The position numbers and the translations under genes are program-made. This document shows, one piece after another, positions 7,531 to 15,513 of a stretch of DNA of 26,938 nucleotides (the stretch's first letter is position 1; each line of letters opens with the position of its first letter). The DNA lies in contig NZ_DQDX01000001.1 in NCBI RefSeq assembly GCF_003525665.1, forward strand, positions 13,514-40,451, read 5' to 3'. This stretch comes from Flavobacterium sp. (GTDB lineage: Bacteria > Bacteroidota > Bacteroidia > Flavobacteriales > Flavobacteriaceae). Under the pieces are notes generated by a model that saw only the letters and a program-made list of their open reading frames with translations, ran no database searches and was not told the DNA's origin.

Positions 7531-7821
7531 TTAATCTGCAAGCTGCGCTATACAGTAATCAATTTCACGAATTAATGAATTTATTTTTAGCTTCGTATCT
7601 CTTTTATAATCTTCACTGCCCAATAATGAATTCGTCATTTTTAGCGTTTCATAATCTTTTTTTAGCGTTTCAACCGCTGTATTTTGATTTTGAAATTCTG
7701 TAGCAGAAACCTTTAATTCTTGTACCAACGCTTGATTTTTTTGTTCCAATTCGTTGATTCTTGCAAACAACTTTTGGATTTTACTTTCAAGAGTTTCAAT
7801 TATTTCTACAATCTCACTCAT
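7531..7821 (-). CDS. Small coiled-coil protein upstream of zapA (possible ZapB-like partner)
   Basis: The 96-residue protein is almost entirely helical and charged. Heptad-like spacing runs through ETLESKIQKLFARINELEQ and LVQELKVSATEFQNQNTAVETLKKDYETLK, and it ends in LIREIDYCIAQLAD. It has no signal peptide or membrane segment. It is the first gene after a strong promoter and sits 4 bases upstream of zapA, an arrangement I recall as common in Flavobacteria. A role with ZapA at the division site, by analogy with the coiled-coil protein ZapB, is inferred from position and shape. There is no sequence motif to prove it. Confidence 0.8.
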   Translation of the reverse strand: MSEIVEIIETLESKIQKLFARINELEQKNQALVQELKVSATEFQNQNTAVETLKKDYETLKMTNSLLGSEDYKRDTKLKINSLIREIDYCIAQLAD

Positions 7822-7849
7822 TCACGACTCTATTCATTACTTTATCATA

Positions 7850-7880
7850 CAAATTTATAATTCCTAATCTATTAAACCAA
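7850..7880 (-). promoter_or_regulatory. Promoter of the coiled-coil gene / zapA / 6S-like operon
   Basis: The minus strand has TTG (7880-7878), a 20-base spacer and TAAATTTG (7857-7850). Both elements and the spacing fit the Bacteroidetes consensus. Transcription would start near 7844, leaving a leader of about 22 bases before the ATG at 7821. Confidence 0.7.
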
Positions 7881-7970
7881 TATTTTTTGTAAAAAAGTTG
7901 ATTTATTTTTTGTGTTGGGTCTAATATTTTGTTTAGTAGTTAGTTATATTGAAGATTTTAACATTTATTT

Positions 7971-7997
7971 TTGAACTTAAGAACTTTTTTATATTTT
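7971..7997 (+). promoter_or_regulatory. Possible promoter of the M23 peptidase / TonB receptor pair
   Basis: TTG (7971-7973) is followed after 16 bases by TATATTTT (7990-7997), one mismatch from TAnnTTTG. The predicted start near 8003 gives a short leader before the ATG at 8018. Confidence 0.4.
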
Positions 7998-8017
7998 AGC
8001 CAAAAACCATTTTAGCC

Positions 8018-9715
8018 ATGAAGAAATTATTAATTTTTCTATTATTTACAGTATTTGCAACTGCACAAAGTAAATATCCAACCGATTATTTTAGATCTCC
8101 ATTAGATATTCCGTTGCAATTGTCTGGGAATTTTGGTGAATTACGTCCAAATCATTTTCATGCAGGTTTCGATTTTAAAACCAATCAACGCGAAGGATTG
8201 AATGTGTATGCAGTCGCAGATGGATATGTTTCTAGAATAAAAGTTTCAAATTCTGGTTACGGAAAGGCTATTTATATAACGCATCCCAATGGTTTTACAT
8301 CGGTTTATGGTCATTTGCAAAATGCACTAGGTGTAATTGATGAAAAAATTAAAGAAACTCAGTATAAAGAACAAGCTTATGAGGTAGAAGTTTTCTTAAA
8401 ATCTGGTGAGTTAGTTGTTAAGAAAGGCGACATAATTGCTCTATCTGGCAATACTGGAGGTTCAGAAGGTCCGCATTTGCACTTTGAATTTAGAGATTCT
8501 GCTACAGAAAAAATTATAAATCCGATGTTTTTTGGGTATGATAAATTAATTCCAGATACTAAAAAACCTGTTGTTTCGGCACTTTTAGTATATCCAATTG
8601 ATGAAAAATCTATTGTAAACCAATCGCAAAGACCTGTAAGTTTGAATTTATCGCTTCAAGCCGATGGAACGTATTTATCTGAAAAAGTTTTGGCAATGGG
8701 AAAAATTGGTTTCGGAATAAGTGCTCACGATATTGACAATGTTTCGTACAACAACAACGGAACTTACAGAACCGAATTATTATCAAACGGAAAAACAATT
8801 TTTGGATATCAATTTGATGAAATGATTTTTGATCAAGCGCGTTATATCAATTATTTTATCGATTACAAGCGTTACAAATCCATGCGTCAACGTGTTCAAA
8901 AAATGTTTGCTAAAAATCCTTATCCGCTAAGTAATATATTTTCTCACAGTAACAATGGTATTTTTGATATTTCTGCGAACTACAATCAAATAAATCGATT
9001 GGAAGTATCTGATTTTAAAAATAATAAAACCATAATCACAATTCCAATAGAATATTCGGTTCAAAAAACGACCTTGGTTTCTGATGTTAAAAAGACACCC
9101 TATTTTATAAAATACGATCGTGAAGCCAATTTTGAAAAAGAAAATGTAGCTGTTTATTTTCCTGAGAAAACATTTTATGAAGATTTCTATTTGAATTTTG
9201 ATGTGGCCAACAATGTGCTTACTTTACACGAAGATCTTGTTCCGGTTCATTCTAATTTTACTATCTCAATTGAAGACACAAAATCAACTGAAAAAGAGAA
9301 AGAAAAAATGTTTATCGCTTCGGTTAACGGAAATAAATTAAGCTACATTACAACAAAATTAGTAGGAACTACGTTCTCTTGTAAAACTAGAAGTTTCGGA
9401 AAATTTACATTAGCAAAAGATACAACTGCGCCAAAAATCACTATTGCAAAACCTGTTGAAGGTAAGTGGATTACTAATCAAAAAAGTATCAATTTAACCA
9501 TTTCAGATGATTTGTCGGGTATTAAAACCTTTAATGGATATTTAAATGGAAAGTGGGTTCTATTCGAATATGAATCAAAACTTAAACGAATTACACACGT
9601 TTTTAAAGACGAATTTTTGCTTGAAGGTAACAACAAATTGAAAGTTGTCGTGACAGATAATGTCGGAAATTCTACTATCTTTGAAACTCAATTTAATAGA
9701 AGTCAAAAAAAATAA
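8018..9715 (+). CDS. M23-family peptidoglycan metallopeptidase, exported
   Basis: The 565-residue protein has a signal peptide (MKKLLIFLLFTVFATAQ). An M23 (lysostaphin/LytM-type) domain follows directly at about residues 25-175, with zinc ligands H48 and D52 in NHFHAGFDFKT and the GPHLHFEF motif (H153, H155), and YGHL at H99. Catalytic residues are therefore intact, and cleavage of peptidoglycan cross-bridges is likely. The C-terminal 350 residues are beta-rich; one segment (KITIAKPVEGKWITNQKSINLTISDDLSGIKT, two pieces of a longer run) looks like an Ig-like fold. It is followed after 3 bases, in the same frame, by a TonB-dependent receptor, so the two products are probably made together. The link between wall cleavage and the receptor is inferred from position only. 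Confidence 0.92.
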   Translation: MKKLLIFLLFTVFATAQSKYPTDYFRSPLDIPLQLSGNFGELRPNHFHAGFDFKTNQREGLNVYAVADGYVSRIKVSNSGYGKAIYITHPNGFTSVYGHLQNALGVIDEKIKETQYKEQAYEVEVFLKSGELVVKKGDIIALSGNTGGSEGPHLHFEFRDSATEKIINPMFFGYDKLIPDTKKPVVSALLVYPIDEKSIVNQSQRPVSLNLSLQADGTYLSEKVLAMGKIGFGISAHDIDNVSYNNNGTYRTELLSNGKTIFGYQFDEMIFDQARYINYFIDYKRYKSMRQRVQKMFAKNPYPLSNIFSHSNNGIFDISANYNQINRLEVSDFKNNKTIITIPIEYSVQKTTLVSDVKKTPYFIKYDREANFEKENVAVYFPEKTFYEDFYLNFDVANNVLTLHEDLVPVHSNFTISIEDTKSTEKEKEKMFIASVNGNKLSYITTKLVGTTFSCKTRSFGKFTLAKDTTAPKITIAKPVEGKWITNQKSINLTISDDLSGIKTFNGYLNGKWVLFEYESKLKRITHVFKDEFLLEGNNKLKVVVTDNVGNSTIFETQFNRSQKK

Positions 9716-9718
9716 ATA

Positions 9719-12196
9719 TTGAAAACAAAAAATAACCTTTTAAGCCTGATTTTCATTTTATTCAGTTGCATCACATTTGCACAAACAGCCAAAATTACTG
9801 GAGTCGTTGTAGATGTTAATGAAAATCCTGTTCAAGGTGTAACGGTGAGTTATCTTAATAATTCTACAATAACTACAAAAGAAGGATTTTATGTAATTGA
9901 AATTCCAGCCAATAAAAAAGTAGTTTTAGTGTACACGCATCCTGTTTTAAAAAGTATCACAGCTCCGTTTCAATTAAAACAATACGAAATTTTAGAGTAC
10001 AATCCGATAATGAGTGTTGAAGAACAACTGACCGAAGTTGTCATTACTGGCGACAGAAGAAGAGTAGAAGGTATCACCAGCATTTCATCGGATGTTGTTA
10101 GAAAAAATCCAAATCTTACTGGCGGAATTGAAAGCGTTATCAAAACATTACAAGGTGTTTCTTCTAATACAGAATTGAGTTCGGCTTATTCTGTTCGTGG
10201 AGGAAATTATGATGAAAATCTAGTTTATGTAAACGAAGTAGAAGTGTATCGTCCATTTTTAGTTCGTTCTGGTCAACAAGAAGGTTTGAGTTTTACTAAT
10301 GTAGATTTGGTTCAGAATATCGATTTTTCTGCTGGTGGTTTTCAAGCTAAATTTGGCGATAAAATGTCATCTGTTTTAGATATTACTTATCGAACTCCGA
10401 AGCAATTTGGAGCGACTTTTGAAGCCAGTTTCCTTGGTGGAAGCGCATCTTTAGATTTAATTTCTAAAGATAAAAGATGGACCGCAATCACCGGAATTCG
10501 TTATAGAGACAATTCGCTTTTGGTAAATAGTCAAGAAACACAAACTAATTTCAGGCCAACATTTGTTGATGTTCAAACGAATATAAACTTCAATATGTCT
10601 GACAAATGGCAATTTAGTTTTCTAGGAAATGCTTCTCAAAATAAATACAACTACCAACCTTTAACACGTCAAACTAACTTTGGAACTATTAGTGATCCAA
10701 TTGCTTTGTTAGTGTTTTATCAAGGGCAAGAGAATGATAAATATCAAACTTTATTCGGTGCTTTAAAAACGACGTACGTAGGGTCAGAAAATTCAACTTA
10801 CAAATTTATTGCTTCGGCATATCATACAGTTGAACAAGAATATTATGATATTGATGCAGCGTATTCGTTGGGTGAAGTAGATACAAATATTGGTTCAGAA
10901 ACTTTTGGAAATGTAGCATTTAGTCGTGCGATTGGTTCTCAATTAAATCATGCGAGAAACGATTTGGATGCGTTAATCATCAATGCCGAAATCAAAGGAA
11001 CACACAATGCAAAGAAAAAATTCCAAATAGATTGGGGTTTAAAATATACTCGTGAAGACATTCGCGATAGAATAGTAGAATGGGAAGTGATTGATTCTGC
11101 TGGGTTTTCTATAAATCCGCCTATTATTGATATTCCTGTAAATGATCAACCTTATAATCCGTATGTTGGTCCGTTAGTGCCTTTTCAAGATGTTCGTGCT
11201 ACCAATTTTGTTACCATCGATCGTTTTTCTGGATTCGCACAATTTAATACTAAAACGAATATTGGTTCGAATCAATTGAATATTAATTTTGGTGTAAGAG
11301 CACACAATTGGTTGGTTTCTGGAGATAACATCAATGATTCTAAAAGTCAAACCGTATTTTCACCAAGAGCACAATTTGCATTAAAACCAAGTTGGAGGAA
11401 TACTGATATGTTGTTTAGATTCTCAACCGGATTTTACTATCAACCGCCATTTTACAGAGAACTTCGCGATTTAAATGGAGCCGTTAAACCCAATGTAAAA
11501 GCCCAAAAATCGGTGCATTTTGTTTTTTCGAATGATTATAATTTTACACTTGGAGCTGACAAGAAAAAATTCAAATTGGTTTCTGAAGTTTATTACAAAT
11601 CAATGGATGATGTAAACACCTACACATTAGAAAATGTTAGAATTCGATATAGAGCAAACAACGAGGCAACGGCTTATGCTTACGGATTTGATGCTCGTAT
11701 AAATGGAGAATTTGTAAAAGGAACCGAATCGTGGTTTAGTTTTGGCTATTTAAAAACCGAAGAAAATCAAAATGGTAGAGGAAATATTGCTCGTCCAACA
11801 GACCAACGATTGAAATTTGGAATTTTATTTCAAGATTATATGCCAAACATTCCAAATGTGAAATTGTATTTGAATTTGGTTTACAATACCGGTTTACCAG
11901 GAGGTTCGCCTTCTTATGCTGATGTGTATCAATACCAAAGTCGTCTTAGAGATTACCGTCGTGCCGATGTAGGATTTTCGTATGTATTTACAGAAAGAAA
12001 TGACGAAAGAGCCGATGGACATTGGATGAAACGTTTTCAAGATTTATCACTTGGTTTAGAGATTTTTAATTTATTCGACAATCAAAATGCCATAACAAAT
12101 ACTTGGGTTCGTGATGCTTATACTAAAAATCAATATGGAATTCCGAACTACATGACTACGCGTGTTTTTAATTTGAAACTCACGGCGAAATTGTAG
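9719..12196 (+). CDS. TonB-dependent outer-membrane receptor with carboxypeptidase-regulatory-like domain; TTG start
   Basis: The 825-residue protein is TonB-energised and transports or binds an unknown ligand at the outer membrane. Order: signal peptide (LLSLIFILFSCITFAQ, ending near residue 22); carboxypeptidase-D regulatory-like domain (about 25-105, ITGVVVDVNENPVQGVTV); plug domain (about 115-235, VIKTLQGVSSNTELSSAYSV, then RGGNYDENLVYVNEVEVYRP); and a 22-strand barrel to the C-terminus (FNLKLTAKL). There is no ATG before the signal peptide; the first in-frame ATG is at residue 98. The start must be TTG at 9719 (or a still rarer codon). It lies 3 bases after the stop of the M23 gene, suggesting translational coupling. 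No SusD partner is next to it, so it is not a standard polysaccharide locus. Confidence 0.9.
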   Translation: MKTKNNLLSLIFILFSCITFAQTAKITGVVVDVNENPVQGVTVSYLNNSTITTKEGFYVIEIPANKKVVLVYTHPVLKSITAPFQLKQYEILEYNPIMSVEEQLTEVVITGDRRRVEGITSISSDVVRKNPNLTGGIESVIKTLQGVSSNTELSSAYSVRGGNYDENLVYVNEVEVYRPFLVRSGQQEGLSFTNVDLVQNIDFSAGGFQAKFGDKMSSVLDITYRTPKQFGATFEASFLGGSASLDLISKDKRWTAITGIRYRDNSLLVNSQETQTNFRPTFVDVQTNINFNMSDKWQFSFLGNASQNKYNYQPLTRQTNFGTISDPIALLVFYQGQENDKYQTLFGALKTTYVGSENSTYKFIASAYHTVEQEYYDIDAAYSLGEVDTNIGSETFGNVAFSRAIGSQLNHARNDLDALIINAEIKGTHNAKKKFQIDWGLKYTREDIRDRIVEWEVIDSAGFSINPPIIDIPVNDQPYNPYVGPLVPFQDVRATNFVTIDRFSGFAQFNTKTNIGSNQLNINFGVRAHNWLVSGDNINDSKSQTVFSPRAQFALKPSWRNTDMLFRFSTGFYYQPPFYRELRDLNGAVKPNVKAQKSVHFVFSNDYNFTLGADKKKFKLVSEVYYKSMDDVNTYTLENVRIRYRANNEATAYAYGFDARINGEFVKGTESWFSFGYLKTEENQNGRGNIARPTDQRLKFGILFQDYMPNIPNVKLYLNLVYNTGLPGGSPSYADVYQYQSRLRDYRRADVGFSYVFTERNDERADGHWMKRFQDLSLGLEIFNLFDNQNAITNTWVRDAYTKNQYGIPNYMTTRVFNLKLTAKL

Positions 12197-12206
12197 AAAT
12201 ATTCAC

Positions 12207-12214
12207 TATTTTTG
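12207..12214 (+). promoter_or_regulatory. -7 element (TATTTTTG) for the EF-hand lipoprotein gene
   Basis: A perfect TAnnTTTG match in the 37-base gap predicts a start near 12220 and a leader of about 14 bases. The nearest TTG (12191) is only 13 bases upstream, too close for a standard -33 box. Confidence 0.4.
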
Positions 12215-12233
12215 AATAAATAATAATTTACGA

Positions 12234-12950
12234 ATGAAAAATTTCTCAACATACTTAATACTTTCATCAATTTTACTTTTGGTAAGTTGTAAAGAAGAAC
12301 CTAAAACGCCGAAAGTAATTTACGACGCAACAAATAAAGAACGATCACAACAAAAGATTGATACTTCTAAAATTTTAGTTGCTGATTTACCAATTCAAAT
12401 GGAAGGAACTTCGGTTTTATTGTTTCCAATTGGTGAATTTAGTGTAGCAAATGGAAGTTCTAGAGTGAAATATGCAGGTTCAGAAAGAGAGAGTTTTGTA
12501 GTTTCCAATTCAAGTGAATATGAAATTACAGGTTATTTAAGTAACTTCAAATTTCAACAAGTTGGATCTGATTCATTAACTGTTTTAACCGATAAGCCAG
12601 TTTTAATTGAACGAGTGACTTATTTAAAAACATTGGCTGACAAAACCAAAAAACAATTTCTTGTTTACGTTTTAGAAGATATGGATTCTAACAAAGACGG
12701 AAAATTAGACAGTAACGACATCAAAGATTTATACATAAGTGATATCACCGGAAGTAACTTCAAAAAACTTTCAACAGATTTTCAAGAATTAATCGATTGG
12801 AATATTATTGAGTCGCAAAACAGATTGTACTTTAGAACCATCGAAGACATCAATAAAAATGGTGCTTTCGATAAATCAGATAAAGTACATTATCACTATG
12901 TAGATTTATTGGATAAGGAATTGAAAGTTATTGAGTATAATCCGATTTAA
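12234..12950 (+). CDS. Lipoprotein with two EF-hand-like calcium loops, function unknown
   Basis: The 238-residue protein has a lipoprotein signal peptide with lipobox LVSC (lipidated C19) followed by KEEPKTP. There is no extra aspartate that would retain it in the inner membrane in an obvious way. Two DxNxDGxxDxxD-type loops are visible: D151, N153, D155, G156, D159, D162 and D205, N207, N209, G210, D213, D216. These resemble the calcium loops of EF-hands and dockerins, but lie in a beta-rich protein (YYISDITGS-like turns) without flanking EF helices. It may be a WD/PD40-like surface lipoprotein that binds calcium. It lies 37 bases after the TonB receptor. Its stop overlaps the stop of the converging gene by 3 bases (TTAA at 12947-12950). 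Confidence 0.8.
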   Translation: MKNFSTYLILSSILLLVSCKEEPKTPKVIYDATNKERSQQKIDTSKILVADLPIQMEGTSVLLFPIGEFSVANGSSRVKYAGSERESFVVSNSSEYEITGYLSNFKFQQVGSDSLTVLTDKPVLIERVTYLKTLADKTKKQFLVYVLEDMDSNKDGKLDSNDIKDLYISDITGSNFKKLSTDFQELIDWNIIESQNRLYFRTIEDINKNGAFDKSDKVHYHYVDLLDKELKVIEYNPI

Positions 12951-13717
12951 TTGATTTCTAACTGTCCGGTTTTAACCATATAGAACAGAACGACAATTGT
13001 TGCAATTATTAATGCTGCAAAAAACACCATTGTTGCTAAGAATCCAAATAGTAATAATCTCAAAATGACGTTTCCTATTTCATGCTTTTTATACAATTGT
13101 AAGTAAAGCCAAATGGTTACTCCGTATACAGGTATTGAAATTAAACTAGAAAAGGTTAGCAAATATTTTGGGTCAATTAAATACATTAAAGGAATTGTAA
13201 TTAATCCAATGAGTAACCTTTGAGCAGATGCAAAACAATTAATTATAATGTTTTCAACATAATTATAACCATATTTTTTGAAGGCAAGCCATGAGCATAA
13301 TGAAAATATTGGAAGCAAGGCAAGTTCTACTAAAGCATAATGACTGAAAATCCAATTTATTATTTTTGGCATTTCAGTAGCAACAATATTTTTAACATCA
13401 TTTTTTGGCATGAAGGCTTTATAATCAATTTTTTGAGAAAGCAGTCCATTCAAACCGGCAAGTACAAAAACTAACAAAATAGGTTTGTAATGTTTTACCC
13501 TTTTGCCCTCAAGATATTCTCTAACGCTATCTCCTGGGCGAGTCAACAATTCCTTTACACTAAATAAAAAACCTTTATTTATATGTAAAAATGTATACTG
13601 TAATTCTTCTTTAACGAAATGCCAATTTAATCTTATGGTATTGGTTTTTTGTCCGCAATTAGAACAAAAGTTTCCTTCAAATGTATGTTCGCAGTTCTTA
13701 CAAAGATGGTGGTGCAT
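12947..13717 (-). CDS. DUF3667 membrane protein with N-terminal zinc ribbon (paralogue 1)
   Basis: The 256-residue protein begins with a four-cysteine zinc ribbon: C6, C9, C18, C21 in LCKNCEHTFEGNFCSNCGQK. An amphipathic stretch with the family segment LTRPGDSVREYLEGKRVKHYKP follows, then about five membrane helices (LLVFVLAGLNGLL, IFSHYALVELALLPIFSLCS, LLIGLITIPLMYLI, LISIPVYGVTIWLYL and the C-terminal FFAALIIATIVVLFYMV). This is the DUF3667 arrangement. The function of the family is unknown. It is the third gene of an operon, 2 bases after its paralogue. Its stop overlaps that of the converging lipoprotein gene within TTAA, leaving no room for a separate terminator. Confidence 0.88.
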   Translation of the reverse strand: MHHHLCKNCEHTFEGNFCSNCGQKTNTIRLNWHFVKEELQYTFLHINKGFLFSVKELLTRPGDSVREYLEGKRVKHYKPILLVFVLAGLNGLLSQKIDYKAFMPKNDVKNIVATEMPKIINWIFSHYALVELALLPIFSLCSWLAFKKYGYNYVENIIINCFASAQRLLIGLITIPLMYLIDPKYLLTFSSLISIPVYGVTIWLYLQLYKKHEIGNVILRLLLFGFLATMVFFAALIIATIVVLFYMVKTGQLEIN

Positions 13718-13719
13718 AG

Positions 13720-14487
13720 TTATAGTTTATAAAGTTCGAGTATAAATCCAAAAATATTTTTAGTTTTTGTTTGTTCAAAAAGTGCTTCACCATAAAGTAA
13801 ATAAAAAATCACTAAATAATTTATGATGTGAAATACATTCAAGAGGATAAAATTTAAAAGATAAGTTTTCCAGTTTTTCATTCCGAAAACTAAATTTAGG
13901 TGCCAAAAAAGTAATATAAAAGTGATTACTGCAACTATAGAATCAAGCAATTCTTTGTGCAATATTAATAAAAAGTAAATAGGTGAAATTATAATTTGAA
14001 TCACAAAAATCAATCCATGGAAGTATAGAAAGAAGACAATTATTTTTGCTAAATTAAATCGTTTATGATAAAAAATCCAAATCAAAAGCACTTGAAACGG
14101 TAAGAGAATTAAGGTTTTAAATTTAGTCATGTCAAACACATAACGTCCCATTTCATTGAAACCATTTGGATTATCTGCCAATCTCACATAATCTTCATAA
14201 TCGTAAATTTTGTTACCTATTAAGAGTAAAATTGTGGCGGTGATCAAGAAAAAAGTGACCGGACTAAAATAGGTTTTTCGTTTCCCTGAAAAATACCCAA
14301 AGTAAACTCTTTTTGGATGTGTGAATAAATCTTTGATTAGTTTTAAAATTCCGCTATCAGTATGCGTTAATGAATGCCATAATTCGTGTAAAAAATCGTG
14401 CATTTTTAGTTCGCCAACACTAGACTTTTGTCCGCAATTGAAACAAAATTTCCCTTCAAATGGAGTTTTGCAATTAGTACAAATCAT
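13720..14487 (-). CDS. DUF3667 membrane protein with N-terminal zinc ribbon (paralogue 2)
   Basis: The 255-residue protein has C3, C6, C15, C18 (ICTNCKTPFEGKFCFNCGQK), the DUF3667 segment LFTHPKRVYFGYFSGKRKTYFSP and four to five membrane helices (VTFFLITATILLLIG, FKTLILLPFQVLLIWIFY, IIVFFLYFHGLIFVIQII, SIVAVITFILLFWHL). It resembles its downstream neighbour in layout and in the zinc ribbon but is clearly diverged in the membrane part, so the duplication is old. The gap to the DUF5694 gene upstream and to the paralogue downstream is 2 bases each, so translation is probably coupled. Function is unknown. Confidence 0.88.
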   Translation of the reverse strand: MICTNCKTPFEGKFCFNCGQKSSVGELKMHDFLHELWHSLTHTDSGILKLIKDLFTHPKRVYFGYFSGKRKTYFSPVTFFLITATILLLIGNKIYDYEDYVRLADNPNGFNEMGRYVFDMTKFKTLILLPFQVLLIWIFYHKRFNLAKIIVFFLYFHGLIFVIQIIISPIYFLLILHKELLDSIVAVITFILLFWHLNLVFGMKNWKTYLLNFILLNVFHIINYLVIFYLLYGEALFEQTKTKNIFGFILELYKL

Positions 14488-14489
14488 AT

Positions 14490-15293
14490 TTATTTAAATA
14501 CTGTTTCAAGTTCTACAATTTCAAAATAAGGATGGTTTTCAAAAAATTGTCGTAAAATATTGGTATGAGCTGCACCAAATAGTACCAAAATTACTTTATC
14601 ATTCTTAATGTCAATAGTACGAAGAATATTATTATAAATTTTCAAATTTCGGTCATAAAATGATAAGGTAAATTGTTCGCCAGTAAAATCGTCATTCTCT
14701 CCATAAGCCATTGCATAATGTAGATAGTCGTATTGATTGGCTTGGCGAGCATAAGGAGAATTAAGTTGGATATAATATTCAGGTAAAGATGTCTCTGAAA
14801 GTTTTTTCAATTTTTCGGTAAAGGGATACGGAACTTCAAAAAACGAATCAGGATTTGGTTTGTCATCTTTATGTTTTTGTTCGTATTCATTCATCGGATT
14901 ATAATCTAAAATCTGACGATTATCCGCTGCAATAATTGGAAGATTGTTGATTTTTCCTAATCTAAAAGCCACTTGAACTTCTTCACGTCTCAATAAAACA
15001 GAATCTTTTAATGAGCCATTTTTGTACACATTATATAAACTATCCGATTTTTTTTGATCTCGAAAATCAGTTTCTATAAAAATTTTTTTCACACCAAACG
15101 CATTCAGTTTTGATGTCATAAAATCCAATTCTTTTTGTCTTTTTTCTGAAAATAAATCCTTAAAACTGGTTGAATTTCGGTCTCCAGTTGCTCCATAATG
15201 AAAAGTTCCCATTAGGATAATTTTGATTTTTTCGTTTTTAGTTTGAGCGAATGAGGTTATACCGATAAGTATAAAAAGTAGTATTTTTTTCAT
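14490..15293 (-). CDS. Exported DUF5694 protein (TraB/EreA-like fold)
   Basis: The 267-residue protein has a signal peptide (MKKILLFILIGITSFAQ). The mature part has MGTFHYGATGDRN with H32, an acidic FIETDFRD (E74), RNLKIYNNIL (R215, N216) and FGAAHTNILRQFF with H243. Two GxxH motifs plus an Arg-Asn between them are the hallmark of the TraB/PrgY and erythromycin-esterase-like superfamily, where they form a putative metal or hydrolase site. I recognise the overall sequence as DUF5694. It is the first gene of an operon with two DUF3667 genes. Activity and substrate are unknown. It is probably periplasmic, as no lipobox is seen. Confidence 0.85.
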   Translation of the reverse strand: MKKILLFILIGITSFAQTKNEKIKIILMGTFHYGATGDRNSTSFKDLFSEKRQKELDFMTSKLNAFGVKKIFIETDFRDQKKSDSLYNVYKNGSLKDSVLLRREEVQVAFRLGKINNLPIIAADNRQILDYNPMNEYEQKHKDDKPNPDSFFEVPYPFTEKLKKLSETSLPEYYIQLNSPYARQANQYDYLHYAMAYGENDDFTGEQFTLSFYDRNLKIYNNILRTIDIKNDKVILVLFGAAHTNILRQFFENHPYFEIVELETVFK

Positions 15294-15330
15294 AATGAAG
15301 TCAATAGTTAAAATGAAACTCCATGATAAA

Positions 15331-15352
15331 ATAATTCGAAAATAATTCGAAA
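15331..15352. repeat. 11-bp tandem repeat ATAATTCGAAA x2 upstream of the DUF5694 operon
   Basis: ATAATTCGAAA at 15331-15341 is repeated exactly at 15342-15352, putting two TTCGAA palindromes about one helical turn apart, 38-60 bases upstream of the operon's first ATG. It could be an operator pair or chance. The rest of the 220-base gap 15294-15513 shows only a palindrome TTATCATGATAA (15446-15457) and AT-rich sequence. Confidence 0.5.
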
Positions 15353-15513
15353 ATTTTAGAAGTATATGAAGTTTCTCTTCCTATATTTTAAAACAAACAA
15401 CTCATTACAACTTTTATTGAGTAACAACGATTTTGATAACTAAATTTATCATGATAATTATTTTTATGTAAATGTAACTATTGTATTTTAATAAAAATTG
15501 TAAAAATGTAATC

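Noticed and set aside
7527..7541. TTG start for zapA overlapping the upstream gene
   Set aside because: An ATG at 7526 gives the conserved ZapA N-terminus and sits 4 bases after the upstream stop.
9731..9775. Lipobox in the TonB receptor signal peptide (LFSC)
   Set aside because: Phenylalanine at the -2 position is atypical, and a better signal peptidase I site (ITFAQ) follows, as in other receptors of this type.
15446..15457. Palindrome TTATCATGATAA as an operator for the AraC-type regulator
   Set aside because: It lies downstream of that gene and is a single AT-rich palindrome. It is noted under the DUF5694 upstream region but too weak for a separate feature.
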